From: Lunularia cruciata
Taxonomy: Eukaryota; Streptophyta; Marchantiopsida; Lunulariales; Lunulariaceae
Assembly (NCBI GenBank): GCA_948567375.1
Contig: OX419758.1
Span: forward strand, 24,247,001-24,311,000
DNA: 64,000 nt
Direction: 5' to 3'
Of the stretch, positions 1 through 10,583 are shown one piece after another (within the stretch, counting starts at the first letter, position 1; each line of letters begins with the position of its first letter). Below the pieces are notes generated by a model. That model was not told the origin of the DNA. It saw nothing but the letters and a program-made list of their open reading frames with translations, and did not search any database. The position numbers and the translations under genes are program-made.

Positions 1-1010
1 TGCTCTTGGCCGAATTGGACATCATTGTGCCATATTGTGCAATTGGAAAGAGTGTTGTTGCACACTTTATGATGTTGCAACCAATCAAGTAGTCGGCCGC
101 AAAAGGATTTTCCCAGGGGATGACTTGCATTGCTACTTCATGCTCCCTTATTGTCACTACCTTTGATGCCATCCATATCTTGCGCTTAAATATTAACTTA
201 AATCTCACATTCACATTCTTTTTGAGGTGGTATGTACAAATTGATTTGTGCAATTTTGGCAGGACAATGCATTGCGCATTATGGAAGCCCTTTTCATGAT
301 CATGCATGAGAATGATGCTCGGCTGCCCAACCTCCGGAATTGCAGCTCTCAATTTCTAAAAGAGAAACACCCAATTTGCTTCATTGTCAATAGGTGCAAT
401 GGAATTGCAAAGTGGAACAATATGGCCTTTGCCATCATGAGCGCATGCAGACATTGCCACACCACCATATCTTGAGTATAAGTGGCATGCATCCACAATG
501 ACCATTGGTCGGGCAGTGACAAAATGTAAATTTCTGCAATTGAGGACATAGAAACAACCGCTCTACAGCCCTCTTGACATATTGCTCCAAGGTTTTTTGA
601 GTGAATTTAGGAAAAAACTGTTTTAGCAGCATGAAGGAGTGGTCATTTCCAAACCATTGTTTTTCTTGCACTGATTTAAAGCATTACATGCCATAGAGTA
701 AGTGGAAGTCTGCCCGTGCTGAGCATGAACCGCAGCATGCACATCACCCGGTGTGAAGGATTTGTAGCGCACCAGCAAAGGCTCTGCCAAAGCAGACAAA
801 GCTGATATAGAAGTGCTATGTGCCATGGTGCAGAAAGCGGGAATGCACAAGGTTCAATTTACAAATATGTACAAGGCCATCCTTATGTCTGTATGCTGTC
901 ACGCTGAAGTTGCAAGCCTCGCCTGATCTTGCCCTTGATGTAGCCTTGACAGAGGGGCAGCCAACATCAAGCCTATCTGGTTTTCACGTAAAAGGGAAGC
1001 TGTTGTTTGC
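1..1010 (-). pseudogene. Mutator-like (MULE) transposase fragment, broken, runs off left edge
   Basis: Reading leftward, fragments in several frames line up in the order expected for a MuDR/MULE transposase. An N-terminal Cys/His segment (GLVHICKLNLVH) lies near 880, then SFTPGDVHAAVHAQHG near 750. The DDE catalytic core begins with RPMVIVDACHLYSRYGG near 490-530, followed by HDGKGHIVPLCNSIAPIDN. Then come LPKLHKSICTYHLKKNV (200-260) and QYGTMMSNSAKS at the edge, the usual 'YG.MTSN.AES' end of the core. VDACHL supplies the first catalytic Asp. At least two frame changes (near 830 and 500-640) and an in-frame stop near 620 break it, so it is inactive. Terminal inverted repeats are not visible. 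Family recognition comes from motif order; the exact boundaries are approximate. Confidence 0.8.
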
Positions 1011-1726
1011 TGCATATGGGGCGAAGCCGGAAGTACAATGCATCTATTGTGTCAAACTTTTCAGAAGCATCAAATACATTTAGAGACATTGAGGTTATGA
1101 GTTCTATAGGAGAAACAGAGCTTATAGAGTGCAATGAAAGGTGGAGCTGGTGGTTATCAGCAAAATTGCACATATTTGCAAATAAAACTCTGAAATGAGC
1201 ACATTTTTGCAAATAAAATCTAGAATCTGCCCATTTTTACAAATAAAAATTTAAAATATTTTATGAAAATTCTCCTAAAGGTTGGAGTTTACGGGCCCTT
1301 TCATTTAGATGTGCGTAAGGAATCGGTTAAGTGAGGGTTTTGATGAATTATATTTAACTCTTGCATCCCGAGGATCAGATCGGATCAAAATGTGCCGCGT
1401 GTCCAAAACAGTAATTAATCAAGTTCAAACACTGACACATTTACCCGGATTTCCAAACTAAACTAGAATTAAGTTTTACAAGAGGTACAGTAATCTCGTA
1501 ACCAAGCTGCGGGTCACCTTTTTCATACCCTGTAAATTTGTACGACTATAACTACCACCCGTAAGCCAGATCATTACGAAGACAAAATTGTATTTTTGAA
1601 CCTAAATACAATACTAAACTAAATACTAAATTTACGTGTACCCACAAGAGATTTTAAATATATTCCATAAAATTTTAAATACAAATTTTTTTTATGTGAA
1701 ATTGTTTTATGACGTGTAATTTTTTA
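1011..1726. other. AT-rich stretch with no recognised gene
   Basis: No long open frame or recognisable protein is present. The last 100 bases are strongly A/T-rich. Homology to copy B starts abruptly at 1727, so this DNA is outside the duplicated segment, or its partner has been lost. Confidence 0.5.
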
Positions 1727-1969
1727 AAGAGATTAAAGGTAGAGATTACGGGCAATCCATACAAATTAATTGAAACATTAAAGAACTTGTGATTCAAATT
1801 TGGATGAGATGACACTCCTCACTTGGAAGAAGAAGCATTTCCTCTTGTTATTTACCTCTCCTCTTCGTTTGTAGTTCCCATATCTACTGGCAGTACTCGC
1901 AGGTTGTCCTTAATGATGCATATCAACCATTGAGATTCACAATTTGCAAAATCTGAAATAAAAAGAGGT
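1727..1969. repeat. Segmental duplication block a, copy A
   Basis: About 243 bp match 47186-47428 with a constant offset of 45459 and only a few substitutions. It is non-coding. In copy A it is followed by 2.16 kb of extra DNA. In copy B it joins almost directly to sequence equivalent to 4132. Confidence 0.95.
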
Positions 1970-3774
1970 TAAGATCGTGAAATCAAATAGACCAAACGAG
2001 TGAGGTGGGATTTTAAGAGTGTACGATGCCACACACTAGTGATTATAGGACAACTTAGTAGTAAAATTGCAAAATAAATTGAATAGAGTATTCAACCGGA
2101 GACAAAAGTAAAGATGAAGAAGGACACTATCTACACGTTAACAAGGTTACAGTGGTTAGTTAATAGTCAAATAAATTTACACCAAGAGTGTTTTGTACTC
2201 TGAGTTCAAAATTTGTTTTGAAATATTTCCATGATTTGGATTCAAAAGTTTTTAACAAATCTCCCAAATGGATTTAGATTTATTTCATGCTTTGGTGGAT
2301 GTTATTAAAGGTCATTTAATTTCAGATCAAACTCCCATACGGATTCAAGTGGTGCTAGTTTTGAATAGAGTTGGCCATAATGGAAATGGGGCGTAATGTT
2401 CCTACAACTTTTTAATAAAGAGATCTGATATCTAGTCAGAGAAGGATGGTATTTTATAGAAGAATTTGAGATAGAAGCTGTGGTTATGGACTTGAGCAAT
2501 GCCAAAGAGGAGACATGAAATATGGTTATACACCATTGCTTTATCTTCAATAAGAAACCTAGTGAACTTTTTAATCCATAATAATAAAATTGATTTGTGT
2601 CTTGAACAATTCAAATGAGTTTTACATTGGTATTTTCAATCTAATGTTTTGAGCAAAAAGAGTCTAAAGGATACATGAGACTATGTTAGAGTTAGCTTGG
2701 ATGTGTTAGGTTTCCTTGGAAGTGCTGAATGTACTTGGGTGCACTATGGGTTTAGATCTCTCAAGAAACTCTTTCTCGTGTTGCACCACTAAATTAGTAG
2801 ATATATAACCAAAATTTGTGCTGTTTTGAATTGGTTTCTTGGAATTGACCCGTTAATCTACAAGAAGTGCTCAAGATCTTCTAAATAATAAAGAATTTAT
2901 ACATAATGACATCATCATTATTCATACACCATCCAGAACCTATCTTTGCTAGGAACCTATTATGCATACATCATCCAGAACCTATTTTTGCTTTGCTAAC
3001 AAAATGCACTAACAATATTATCTTTAATAGATCGTTAAATCTACCACTTGGTGATAGAAATTGACTTGAATTGGGATCAATACAAAGAGGAAACTATAAT
3101 ATCTTTAATAGGTCTTGAAATCTATAGCTTGGTGATAGACATTGATTTGAATTGGGAATAGGAAGAGGATTGAAAGACTGAATGTACTCCATGTTTTCTA
3201 TAAATGGGCAACCATTTTTCTTGTACTAGAATCTACTCTCTCAATGATTGCATAGAGTTTATGTATCTTTCAACTATTAACTTCATGCATAAATCTCTTG
3301 TGAATTATCACTCTCTATATAGAGAGTGTTAATTCATAATGATCCATTTTCCTAGATTTCTTGGCTTGACTGGTCTATAAGTAGATAGTGGTGGAACTCC
3401 ATAATAATGCTTCATTTTCTTCAATCTCTTGACACTTTTTCTCCACATTTTTCTCCAAAGTATGTTGGTTGGAAATCTAGTGTCTTTAAGGCAAGTGTGT
3501 TCTTTTGGTGGGTAAAATTCTAGTGCTTTTGATTTGATCTTGATTTCTTATCAGTTTCTTAGCTTGAATTCTTCATTTCCTTTGCTCTCTTCACAATAGC
3601 AAGAGTGCTAGCTTTTCTTAGTTGTTTATTTTTGCTTGATCCAAGGTCAAGTAGAGTTAAGAATGACATGAAGAGGGATTTGACTATTTCTAAGTTATAC
3701 CAGAATCAAGAATAATAGAGAAGAGCATGCCAAGAGGTAGGGAGCATGGAGAACTCTCTATAAACATTATGAAA
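1970..3774. other. Copy-A-only DNA, no gene recognised, small internal repeats
   Basis: This is the left part of the 2.16-kb interval (1970-4131) missing from copy B. No gene is recognisable. It holds a short near-repeat (CATCCAGAACCTAT twice, about 2930 and 2970). A diverged tandem pair with an 82-bp period starts with TATCTTTAATAG at 3018 and 3100, and both units contain CTTGGTGATAGA. Confidence 0.5.
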
Positions 3775-4930
3775 TATATACAATGGATTATCCAATTAAA
3801 TTTGGAGGAAATATTTGATGAATGTTTGATGAAGAGGGAGATTTAGATATGGTAGAACTATTGCTTAGTGGGAGTATGCAAATTTGCATAGGTACTTAGA
3901 ACCCAAAGTTACATATCCTCATAATAGGGAGTTTGTAATTAAATATTTTAGAGGTCTAGATGTGAAGACATTCTGCCAACTTACTAGAATGGATGTTGGT
4001 TTTTTTTAACATTAGTGGATCCAATAAAAGATCAAAGCTTATTTCAAAAGAACTATAGGCAGAGAAAACACCAGTATGGATCCAAATAGCTCTTGCTCTT
4101 GATAGATTTGTGCATGTACAGTAATAGAGCTTGTGTTGCAAGAGGGTTAAACATTGGAGCATTAGTTCTGGTTCAATAAGTTCCTTTACTGATTGAGTTA
4201 TGATAGCTATATCAAATATTATGAGTAGTCAAATGGCATGGCCTGAGCATGATGAGAGAAGGAGAATATATGCATTTTTTGCAAACAAAGGTTTCCCTGG
4301 TTGCGTAGGTTTGGTAGATGGAACATTTTTCCTTCTCACATCTTGACCTATAGTGGATGGAGAAATATATTTTAGCAGGAATGCTCTTATTCTATAAACA
4401 GCCAAGTGATCTATGATGATAAAGGACAAATTATAAATTTTATAGGATGTAAGTATTTGGATTGTTCAATATGTAATTCTTCTTCTTTTTAATTAGAGTG
4501 TTCACAATAGATTAGATTTTTTGCAACTTCAAGTTTTGATTTGTTTACTTGCAAGAATGTTTGTGTCATGTCAAGACATGACTTGTCTAAAATCATTATC
4601 ACTTTGAAGTGATTTGAATCAGAGAGAGGGATGCTATAGTTTTGAGGCCAAAGAATCTCTTTTAGTGGTTTTGGTTATGTATCCATGCATCACCTAGTCC
4701 CCACTTTCAAGTAGGCTGGAATGGAGGACAAGCAAGAGTTAAAAAAAAATTTTGGCAAAGGGAAGGGTAATAAATGAACATTGTATAGGAGTGTTGAAAG
4801 CTAGATGACATTCTCTTTGGGAGTTGAGAGAGCAACTTAAAGGCAATAGTAGAAATGCTTGTTTGGTAAAGTGGGTTTCAATTTATATTATTTTACATGA
4901 CTTTTGTCTTGATATTTTGGATGTTTGATT
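3775..4930 (+). pseudogene. PIF/Harbinger-type (HARBI1-like) transposase, decayed, copy A
   Basis: Fragments in order match a HARBI1/DDE_4 transposase: an N-terminal helical segment (REFVIKYFRGLDVKTFCQL, 3929-3985), TPVWIQIALALDRF (4070-4111), then GFPGCVGLVDGTFF with the first catalytic Asp (4290-4330). Next comes YDDKGQIINF in the region equivalent to 4410-4440. A canonical donor (GTAAGT) follows at about 4448 and a pyrimidine-rich stretch ends in TTGCAAG near 4546. SCQDMTCL gives the second Asp (the codon order fits only after the intron), and VINEHCIGVLKAR near 4760 gives the Glu. Stops and frame changes are frequent and the apparent intron does not join in frame, so the gene is dead. Closest relatives in the window are the copies at 47431 and 37414-38590. 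In full elements this protein cuts and joins the transposon, usually with a Myb-like partner that I do not see here. Confidence 0.8.
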
Positions 4931-5319
4931 AGAAGACAATGGCAGATTTACAAAGGAAACTCAAGTAGATACAAAATTTCTCTCAAAAGAATGGAGCTTG
5001 GTAGGGAGAAAAGTAGGTCAAGGATGATTCAACAATGCCTTGCTCATCATCTCTACGAATTGAATAGTATAGTGTCCCTCTGTAACAAAAATATCCTTTG
5101 ATATATGATAAGCACCAAGTCCTTCTCTTATGCTTCTTCATGATGTAATATCCTTTGGAGAATGTTAAGCACTAGTCTTGTTCTTTTGCATGAACATAAT
5201 TTTTTTAGAATTTAGTATTGCATGAATTTGTGTTTGTAAACCCTTGGATCCAAGTTTAGCACTTGTTGGTGCCAATTGAAGCCAATTGGGGCCCATGAGT
5301 GTCTGTTGATGACTGATGT
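4931..5319. other. Spacer inside the composite repeat, no gene seen
   Basis: Non-coding, AT-rich DNA between the transposase remnant and the minisatellite. It contains two similar pieces built on AATATCCTTTG.. with GATAAGCAC/GTTAAGCAC, about 5088 and 5148. A partial, degraded minisatellite unit may precede 5320. Confidence 0.4.
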
Positions 5320-5677
5320 GGCTGTTGAAAGGCGTCGGTTAAAAGGTTAACACCAGCTGATGCTCAATGTGGATGTGAAAAGGCATTAACTGAAAAGTTG
5401 GCACCAAATGATGTCTAGTGTGGATATGAAAAGGTGCAAGTTGAGAGGTTGGTGCTTGGTTGATGCCTGGTGTGGATGTGAGAAGGCATTGGTTGGAAGG
5501 TTGGTGCTGGTTGATGCACAATTTGGATGCAATAAGGTGCTGGTTGGAAGGTTGGCACCGGTTGATGCTTGGTGTGGACATTGGAAGGCATTGGTTGAAA
5601 GGTTGGCTCCGGTTGACACCCAACGTGGATGTTGGAAGGCACTAGCAGATAGGTTGGTGCCCGTTGCCACACAATGG
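5320..5677. repeat. 51-bp minisatellite, about 7 units, copy A
   Basis: Units start at 5320, 5371, 5422, 5474, 5525, 5576 and 5627, each beginning GG(A/C)… and containing a diverged GGTTGG..CCGGTTGATG core. All are 51 bp except the 52-bp unit starting at 5422. A 51-bp period is 17 codons, so several frames on both strands stay open across the array. That explains the 120-140-codon frames here without needing a gene. The third copy of the composite repeat (36740-37020) has related words but no 51-bp array, so the expansion looks specific to the A/B lineage. Confidence 0.9.
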
Positions 5678-6179
5678 TGGTGGATGGGTGGATGGAACCA
5701 GTGGTTGCTTGTGGAATTTTGGAAAGTGCTAATTGGCACCCATACCAAAGACAACCATTTGGGTAGTGCCGGTTGACAATATGTCATGTTGCATGCTGCC
5801 ATTGGTTGATGCTTAGAATCAGATTTTTTGAGTGGTGAATTTGGATTTTTCCCAAGAAATATAGATTTAACAGTTTCATGAAAGTCTTCTATATAAACTC
5901 ACCATTTCTTGTAGAAGTCACCATTTCTCACAAACTCAAAGGCAGAGAGCATTTCACCAACAAAAGAGAGGGCAATTTGGTTTTTTGCACGCGGAGTGTG
6001 CCATTCAAGAAGGGTAGCTTAAAAAATAGAAGGAGAGGAGAAGACAGTTCAACAAGAGTGCCCTTTGGGAGGAGTTGGAAGAAAAAGAGAATGAGAGAAA
6101 GCTTAGCAGGAGGAGAGCCAAGTTTTGCAAGAGAGCAAGCTTTGGGAGTGTTTGGGTGGGGGTTTAGTTTTGAAAGAAG
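5678..6179 (+). other. Spacer with open frame of doubtful coding value
   Basis: A 111-codon frame runs from 5878 to 6213 and is rich in Arg, Lys and Ser. The copy B version is shifted and shorter at its start. Weak similarity to the third copy (36480-36560, opposite strand) is visible around words such as GAGAAAGGGTCATTTCAC. I do not recognise a family and consider it 5' leader or spacer of the following conserved frame. Confidence 0.3.
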
Positions 6180-6389
6180 GTGCAGCAGAAATCAGTACAA
6201 AATCCCATGGTAGAAATTTGGGGTTATGAGAAAATTGTTCACGGTGAGGACATGAAAAATACTCACAAAGGAGACTGGTTAATTGCTTTTCATACAATTC
6301 AACACCTGGTAATCTTCCTAAAAGGGTCTTGGATGGATAAACTGCCATTACTGGAATTAGGGAGGTTGATCTGGATGTTTTTGGCATGA
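6180..6389 (+). CDS. Small conserved repeat-encoded protein 'EIWGYEKIV' frame, copy A
   Basis: This 69-codon frame contains EIWGYEKIVHGEDM, then KGDWLIAFHTIQH and a C-terminal LPLLELGRLIWM. The copy B frame at 49477-49686 differs at only three residues. The inverted third copy (36187 down to about 36010) encodes the same words (MAEIWGYEKIVDG, GDWVIAFHNIQH, LSLEFGRSI) but with a frameshift and stop. Keeping the protein words through much DNA divergence suggests that it once coded for a piece of an element protein. No known domain is recognised. It may be an exon of a larger partner protein to the Harbinger-type transposase upstream or of the protein downstream. The start is uncertain: the third copy suggests the later Met at the EIWGYEK motif. 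Confidence 0.45.
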   Translation: MQQKSVQNPMVEIWGYEKIVHGEDMKNTHKGDWLIAFHTIQHLVIFLKGSWMDKLPLLELGRLIWMFLA

Positions 6390-6876
6390 AAATTGGGTTG
6401 CACTACCTTTTCCTAGAGATATTTTTTTAATCTCCCATACCCTATTTATTTCTGGTTGTTTGTTTGTTTCTAGCCTTTATATTGATTTAGGGTTTTGATT
6501 TTAAGTTTAATCATCAGTGCCTATGGGCATTGCCTAGTACAAATATGTTTAGTATAGACATGCCTTGCAGCATTGGCAAGCATTGCCCTGTGTTGCCTGC
6601 TCTTCAATCCTAAACCCCAATGCCTTCTAGCATCTTTCCCTATCCTGCAACATCTTCAAGCATTGCGGAGTGTTGACCCATTTTCTCTAAACCCTATCTT
6701 GTAGCATCAATAGGTGGCACCTAGTGGTATTGGATGTCATTGTACAGTCTATAGCATTGGCAGGTGGCATTCTACATTTTCCAATTTTGATTGCTTTATT
6801 TTCTTGTCAGGGGTGTTATTGGGTGACATCTATTATGAACTGTGAGCCGGCATGTCTCTCACTTAGGATGAACGTC
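6390..6876. other. Decayed spacer, counterpart of a GC-rich pocket in the third copy
   Basis: No gene is seen. TGC/GCA-rich words (GCATTGGCA, GGTGGCACC) are frequent. The equivalent stretch of the inverted third copy (about 35530-35830) is GC-rich and keeps CpGs where this copy has TpG or CpA. For example, GGCACCTACGCGTGGTGTTGG-like sequence there corresponds to GGCACCTAGTGGTATTGG here. Confidence 0.45.
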
Positions 6877-7517
6877 TGATGGCTATTATGGTAGTACATC
6901 ATGGACTAAGAAGGCTAAGAACCCCAACTCCATCATACTCCTCTAGGGCTAACAGTCCAAGACTCAAGACATTGCTCACTAGAGAACTCAATGAGAGAAA
7001 GATAGTTGCAAATGAAAGAATGATAAGTACTTCCTCACCCCTAGTTTATATACTTGTGAAATAGTTACACACCACAATTACTAATTACTAGAGCAACTCA
7101 AGTTACTAAGCTAAAAGTCAAAAAGCTAAAAGAATATCTATACTCATGGGAGTATTCTCCTAAGCATGTGGTCTTATCTTGACCCAACCACAAAGTCAAG
7201 GATTCCTTCACATGAGCTATCCTTGGATTATAGAAGAATCCAAAAAAAGGCTTATGGGTCCAAGACTTTTTAACTCTTTCCTCAAAGCCAAACACCTAGG
7301 AATAATACCAAGTCAACACACTGGAATCCAAAATAATGATGCTCATCTTTTCTATTTCCTCTAAGTAAGGTCTCCTCTATCTTAGCTATGGCTAACTTTA
7401 GCTAATCATGACTGAGGTAGAACTATCCTTTATCTTTATATAAATAATATCTCTCAAGTACTTGTAATACTAAACTAAATATCACAATACCACACACATG
7501 CACAAATGTGTGTTACA
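6877..7517 (+). repeat. LTR-like dispersed repeat, copy A
   Basis: About 640 bp begin TCTGATGG and end GTGTTACAGA. An inverted, diverged copy lies at 26322-26976 and a duplicate at 50174-50824. The third composite copy (32.4-38.6 kb) lacks it, so it is probably an insertion into the composite repeat. A TATA-like TTTATATAAATAAT sits at about 7434-7448, as in an LTR promoter. TG/CA ends can be drawn (TGATGG…TTACA), but no convincing target-site duplication is visible, so solo LTR is an inference. Confidence 0.55.
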
Positions 7518-7559
7518 GAACTTGGTTGCTTACACTTTTTTGTTTGTTTGTTTTTTTTC

Positions 7560-8215
7560 AAAGTACTTTCATGCATTGATTATGTTTACTCTTAGGACAA
7601 GAATTCTCTTGAAAGGACTGTTAAAGGGAGGCCATTTCAGTCAAAAATAGATGTAATTTGAGATGCACTTGTAATGCCAATAGGGAGGACATTAAGGAGG
7701 AGGATAATTCCTTACACAATTGTTTTAAATTGGTTTTCAATTAGAGATAGGGTTGCAAAGAGGTATTTGGCAAGGCAATGGGTGTATCTTGCATTTTGAG
7801 CTCTTTTCTAGATGATGGGTGCACTTGTGGCACCAACTATTTGGCCCAAGATTGTACATGGGCATTTGGTTCTCAACACCAAAATAAACTTGAGAAGATT
7901 TGGTGTGGAGAATTATGATTGGGGGGGGGGGGGGATGTTGCATTTTGAGCTATCACTATAGCGGTGTGGAGTTTGCAATGCCAAATAAGGTGAACTAATA
8001 GGTGCAAGTTTAGAGTTACCTTCCTTGGGCAGATACTTACTTTTTTGTGGAGAGAGGTTACATTCTTGAGGAGGAAGTGTCCTACTTGAGTGAGGAAGAG
8101 GAGGAGATTATAAACTAGGGAGAGGGTAGTGATGATGAGGATGGAGAGGATGAGAGTGTTAATGATGGAGAGGATGAGGATGATGAGTGGCTGATTAGAT
8201 AGTTTAGATAGTTTG
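7560..8215 (+). pseudogene. Composite-repeat second protein, N-terminal domain and acidic stretch, copy A
   Basis: The frame from about 7598 reads RTVKGRPFQSKIDVI, then RRRIIPYTIVLNWFSI, ALVAPTIWPKIVHGHLVLNT and LRRFGVENYDW. It is interrupted by stops, then by a 14-G run at 7921-7934, and followed by a GA-rich, Glu/Asp-coding stretch (8075-8190). The third copy on the other strand (about 35440-34820) encodes the same protein with fewer lesions. It includes LRRFGMEDYDCGEL and an intact acidic run around EEEVMCLSDEDEEII. I do not recognise a named family. It behaves like a repeat-borne, possibly retroelement or transposon accessory protein. Confidence 0.55.
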
Positions 8216-8635
8216 GGTGTTTTGAGTTTTGGCATATTTTTTATATTTTCTTTGTTGGAAAACATACAAAGTATTTGTTTTGTACACCATTACCAACTTT
8301 AATCCATAATTTAATTTAATTTAAATTAATTATTGAAGTTTTTTTATTTATTTGATTGATAGTGAGTTTTACTTGATGGATGATTATATGTTACTTATTG
8401 TGAATAGGTGTTCCAAAGATTTGTATTGAGACACATGCCTTACAAATAGTGAGGTTAATGAGTAATCATTATTATGAGAGAGAGTTTCTTGTACATCTTC
8501 ATCCTTTGAGATAGTTCCTTCTACCACTTCTCCCTCTTGTCCCTAGAGAGTGCACCTCTCCCCTTACATCTAAGAGCTCCTTTACCCTCATGTTATATTG
8601 ACATAGACTGTGTATTAGATGATTGTGTTTGAGTG
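8216..8635. other. AT-rich linker inside the composite repeat
   Basis: No coding signal is clear. It contains TTGGAAAACATACAAAG (about 8252), which is shared with the third copy next to the insertion point of an LTR-like repeat (34143). The TAATTTAATTTAATTTAAATTAA tract near 8310 is a simple AT repeat. Confidence 0.4.
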
Positions 8636-9310
8636 GCTAAAGAGCAATAAAGACTTGTTGTTGAGCGGGAGAGTAGAGTGGAGACTTTAAAGGAGAGAGC
8701 AATTAGTGCTTGGGTGTGAGAGTAGATTGGAGAGTGTACAAGAGCAAGAGAGATTAGTGCTTGAGTGTGAGGGTAGATTGGAGAGCTTAGAGGAGCAAGT
8801 TACACTATGGTTTGTGAGAGAGCAAGAGAGAGACTCCTTTGTGAGCAAGAGGATCCTCTGGTTGTAAAGGAGGAGATGCATTTGACCCTTAATAGCTATG
8901 ATATGGAGAGAGAGTAGAGGATGACTCACTTGGACTTGGATATCCTAGGTGTTGCTACCATGGCTAAGGATTATAGGGAATCATATAATGAGAGTTGGCA
9001 TTTGCTATGGAGAGGTGCGAGAGTGCACATGTGGCTTATCTTGGATTGAGACTCAATATTATTTCCTGTCAGCCCTACATTTGGCCCTCACAAGGGGAGA
9101 TGGAGATCTAGATAGATGCCCCCCATGTGTTATCCCGTAATGTTATTACTCAAAAGATCAAGACTTTTGCCTCCAATGTCTTACCTCACAATGTGGTGAC
9201 TCAAGAGACTTAGATTGAGCTTAAAGGGAGGCTTTAGTTTCTAGAAGAGTATATTCCATACATTCTCTCTCTAAGATTCTTATGGAAAAGATTAATGTTG
9301 TGGATGTTAC
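8636..9310 (+). pseudogene. Composite-repeat second protein, coiled-coil and tail region, copy A
   Basis: An open stretch near 8698-8867 encodes two 17-18-residue heptad-like repeats (LVLGCESRLESVQEQE, then RLVLECEGRLESLEEQ). A region with VITQ..KTFASNVLPHNVV follows, near 9140-9200. The third copy encodes the same RLVLERESRLESVEE coiled coil (33780-33610, minus) and a similar T/Q/E-rich tail (32615-32440, minus). In copy A stops break the tail; in copy B (52371-52589) it is open. Copy A also lacks the 51-bp unit present once in copy B and twice in the third copy (at about 9031). Confidence 0.5.
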
Positions 9311-10142
9311 TCGTTTGGCATCATTATGGTATCATGGTAGCACTAGTTACATTGTGTGGGAGAGCTTGAATATTAGGCATGGTGCCCTCACACATATTCA
9401 AGGCTAGTAGCATGGGTAGCACGTCACGGTGTTAGCCATTTCACTTAGTTCTTGTTGTTGCACTTTGAGGTTATCTTGTGGATAGATCTTCTGCATGATG
9501 GAGTTGAGTCATTGCTATGGAGCATGTGGTAATGGTTGGAGCCTTGAGGGAGTTCACATTGGTTCTCAGCTCATGGCCTATTTTTTTTGCAGATGTCCAA
9601 CAAGATGAGTTTAGAGGATTTAGAGCTAGATCCTATGGCATCTCACATAATTAGGTTCACCTCTTTGTGATCTTTTGATCTTGGATAGTTATGCATTCTC
9701 TTACTATAGGAACCATCCACATGGTGTGATCCATCTTCCCTAATTCTGTTATTATAGGGTAGAGATATCATCATATGCTTGGTCATTTGACCCCTTGATG
9801 ATAGCTTTGGATATATTTTTCAATGATGATTAGCCTACTATTAGTTGGGCAAAAGAAGAGTGGATATAAAATAGATTGAGCTCTTATAGTAATGATCTAT
9901 GACCTTCTAGCCAGCAGTATCAGGAACAAACCCTTGAATGAGACTGAGTGGCACCTTTGGTGGTCATTGAGTCCATTTAGGATTCAACATGATGTACACC
10001 TATGCAGACTTGAGAATGTAGTTGCACATAGACTCCATATTGCATCTCCCTCATCTTCTTCACCTCCTTCTCCTCCAGCATAGTGACTAGCCTTAGGGAC
10101 TACACATTTATACAAATCATATGTATCATATTCATGATTGTA
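9311..10142 (+). other. 3' part of composite repeat, no domain recognised
   Basis: This is matched in copy B (to 53494) but I see no counterpart in the third copy. Many stops occur in every frame. A last open stretch at 9892-10083 ends in a Ser/Pro run. It might be the decayed C-terminus of the second protein, but nothing identifies it. Confidence 0.35.
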
Positions 10143-10364
10143 CATTTATATCTATTTTCACTTTGCCTCACTCTTATACCTCATGTCATGTGATATGTAT
10201 CATATTATTGATTCTACATTTATTTCCATTTTCACTTTGCCTCACTCTCATACCTCATATCACATGAATGTGAATCTATTAAACCACACAAAATTTATTC
10301 ATTATGCTTGGGTGCCACCTGGCACCTACAAGCGCCAACTGCACATGACAGGCACTATAGCATG

Positions 10365-10583
10365 CCTTCCATATCTATCTGGTGTCACTGGGTGCCATCA
10401 TGCACCTTACACATTCTTTGACAGGCATCAGTGAGTGTCTCTTGATGAGCGAGTTACACCAAGTGCAAACATGCACCTTCTATATCCAACCGGTGTTACT
10501 AGATGCCACCATGCACCTTACACATCCTTTGATGGGTGTCAGAAAGCATCTCTTGATGACCAAGTGGTGACACTTACCAATGC
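10365..10583. repeat. Diverged tandem pair, 111-bp period
   Basis: Two units start with CCTTCCATATC (10365) and CCTTCTATATC (10476). Both carry CATGCACCTTACACAT and end in TCTCTTGATGA…, with about 20% differences by eye. 111 bp is a multiple of three, so frames stay open across it. Confidence 0.75.

Larger units (their letters stand above)
4132..10142. repeat. Segmental duplication block b, copy A
   Basis: About 6.0 kb are collinear with 47431-53494, with sparse substitutions and small indels. The offset drifts from 43299 to 43352, mostly because copy B keeps 51 bp that copy A lacks near 9031. The block holds most of the composite repeat: transposase, minisatellite, LTR-like insert and second protein. 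It ends at 10142, beyond which the two copies differ completely. Confidence 0.95.

Noticed and set aside
5320-5677. Possible CRISPR-like array
   Set aside because: Units are contiguous 51-bp repeats with no distinct spacers, and the genome is eukaryotic.
5386-5802. Frames of 85-138 codons on both strands over the 51-bp array (also 48661-49099)
   Set aside because: They exist because the repeat period is a multiple of three. One 52-bp unit breaks the phase and no start or domain context supports a gene.
7921-7934. Poly-G run as a G-quadruplex regulatory element
   Set aside because: It is a single homopolymer of variable length (14 in A, 16 in B) inside a dead coding sequence, most simply slippage.
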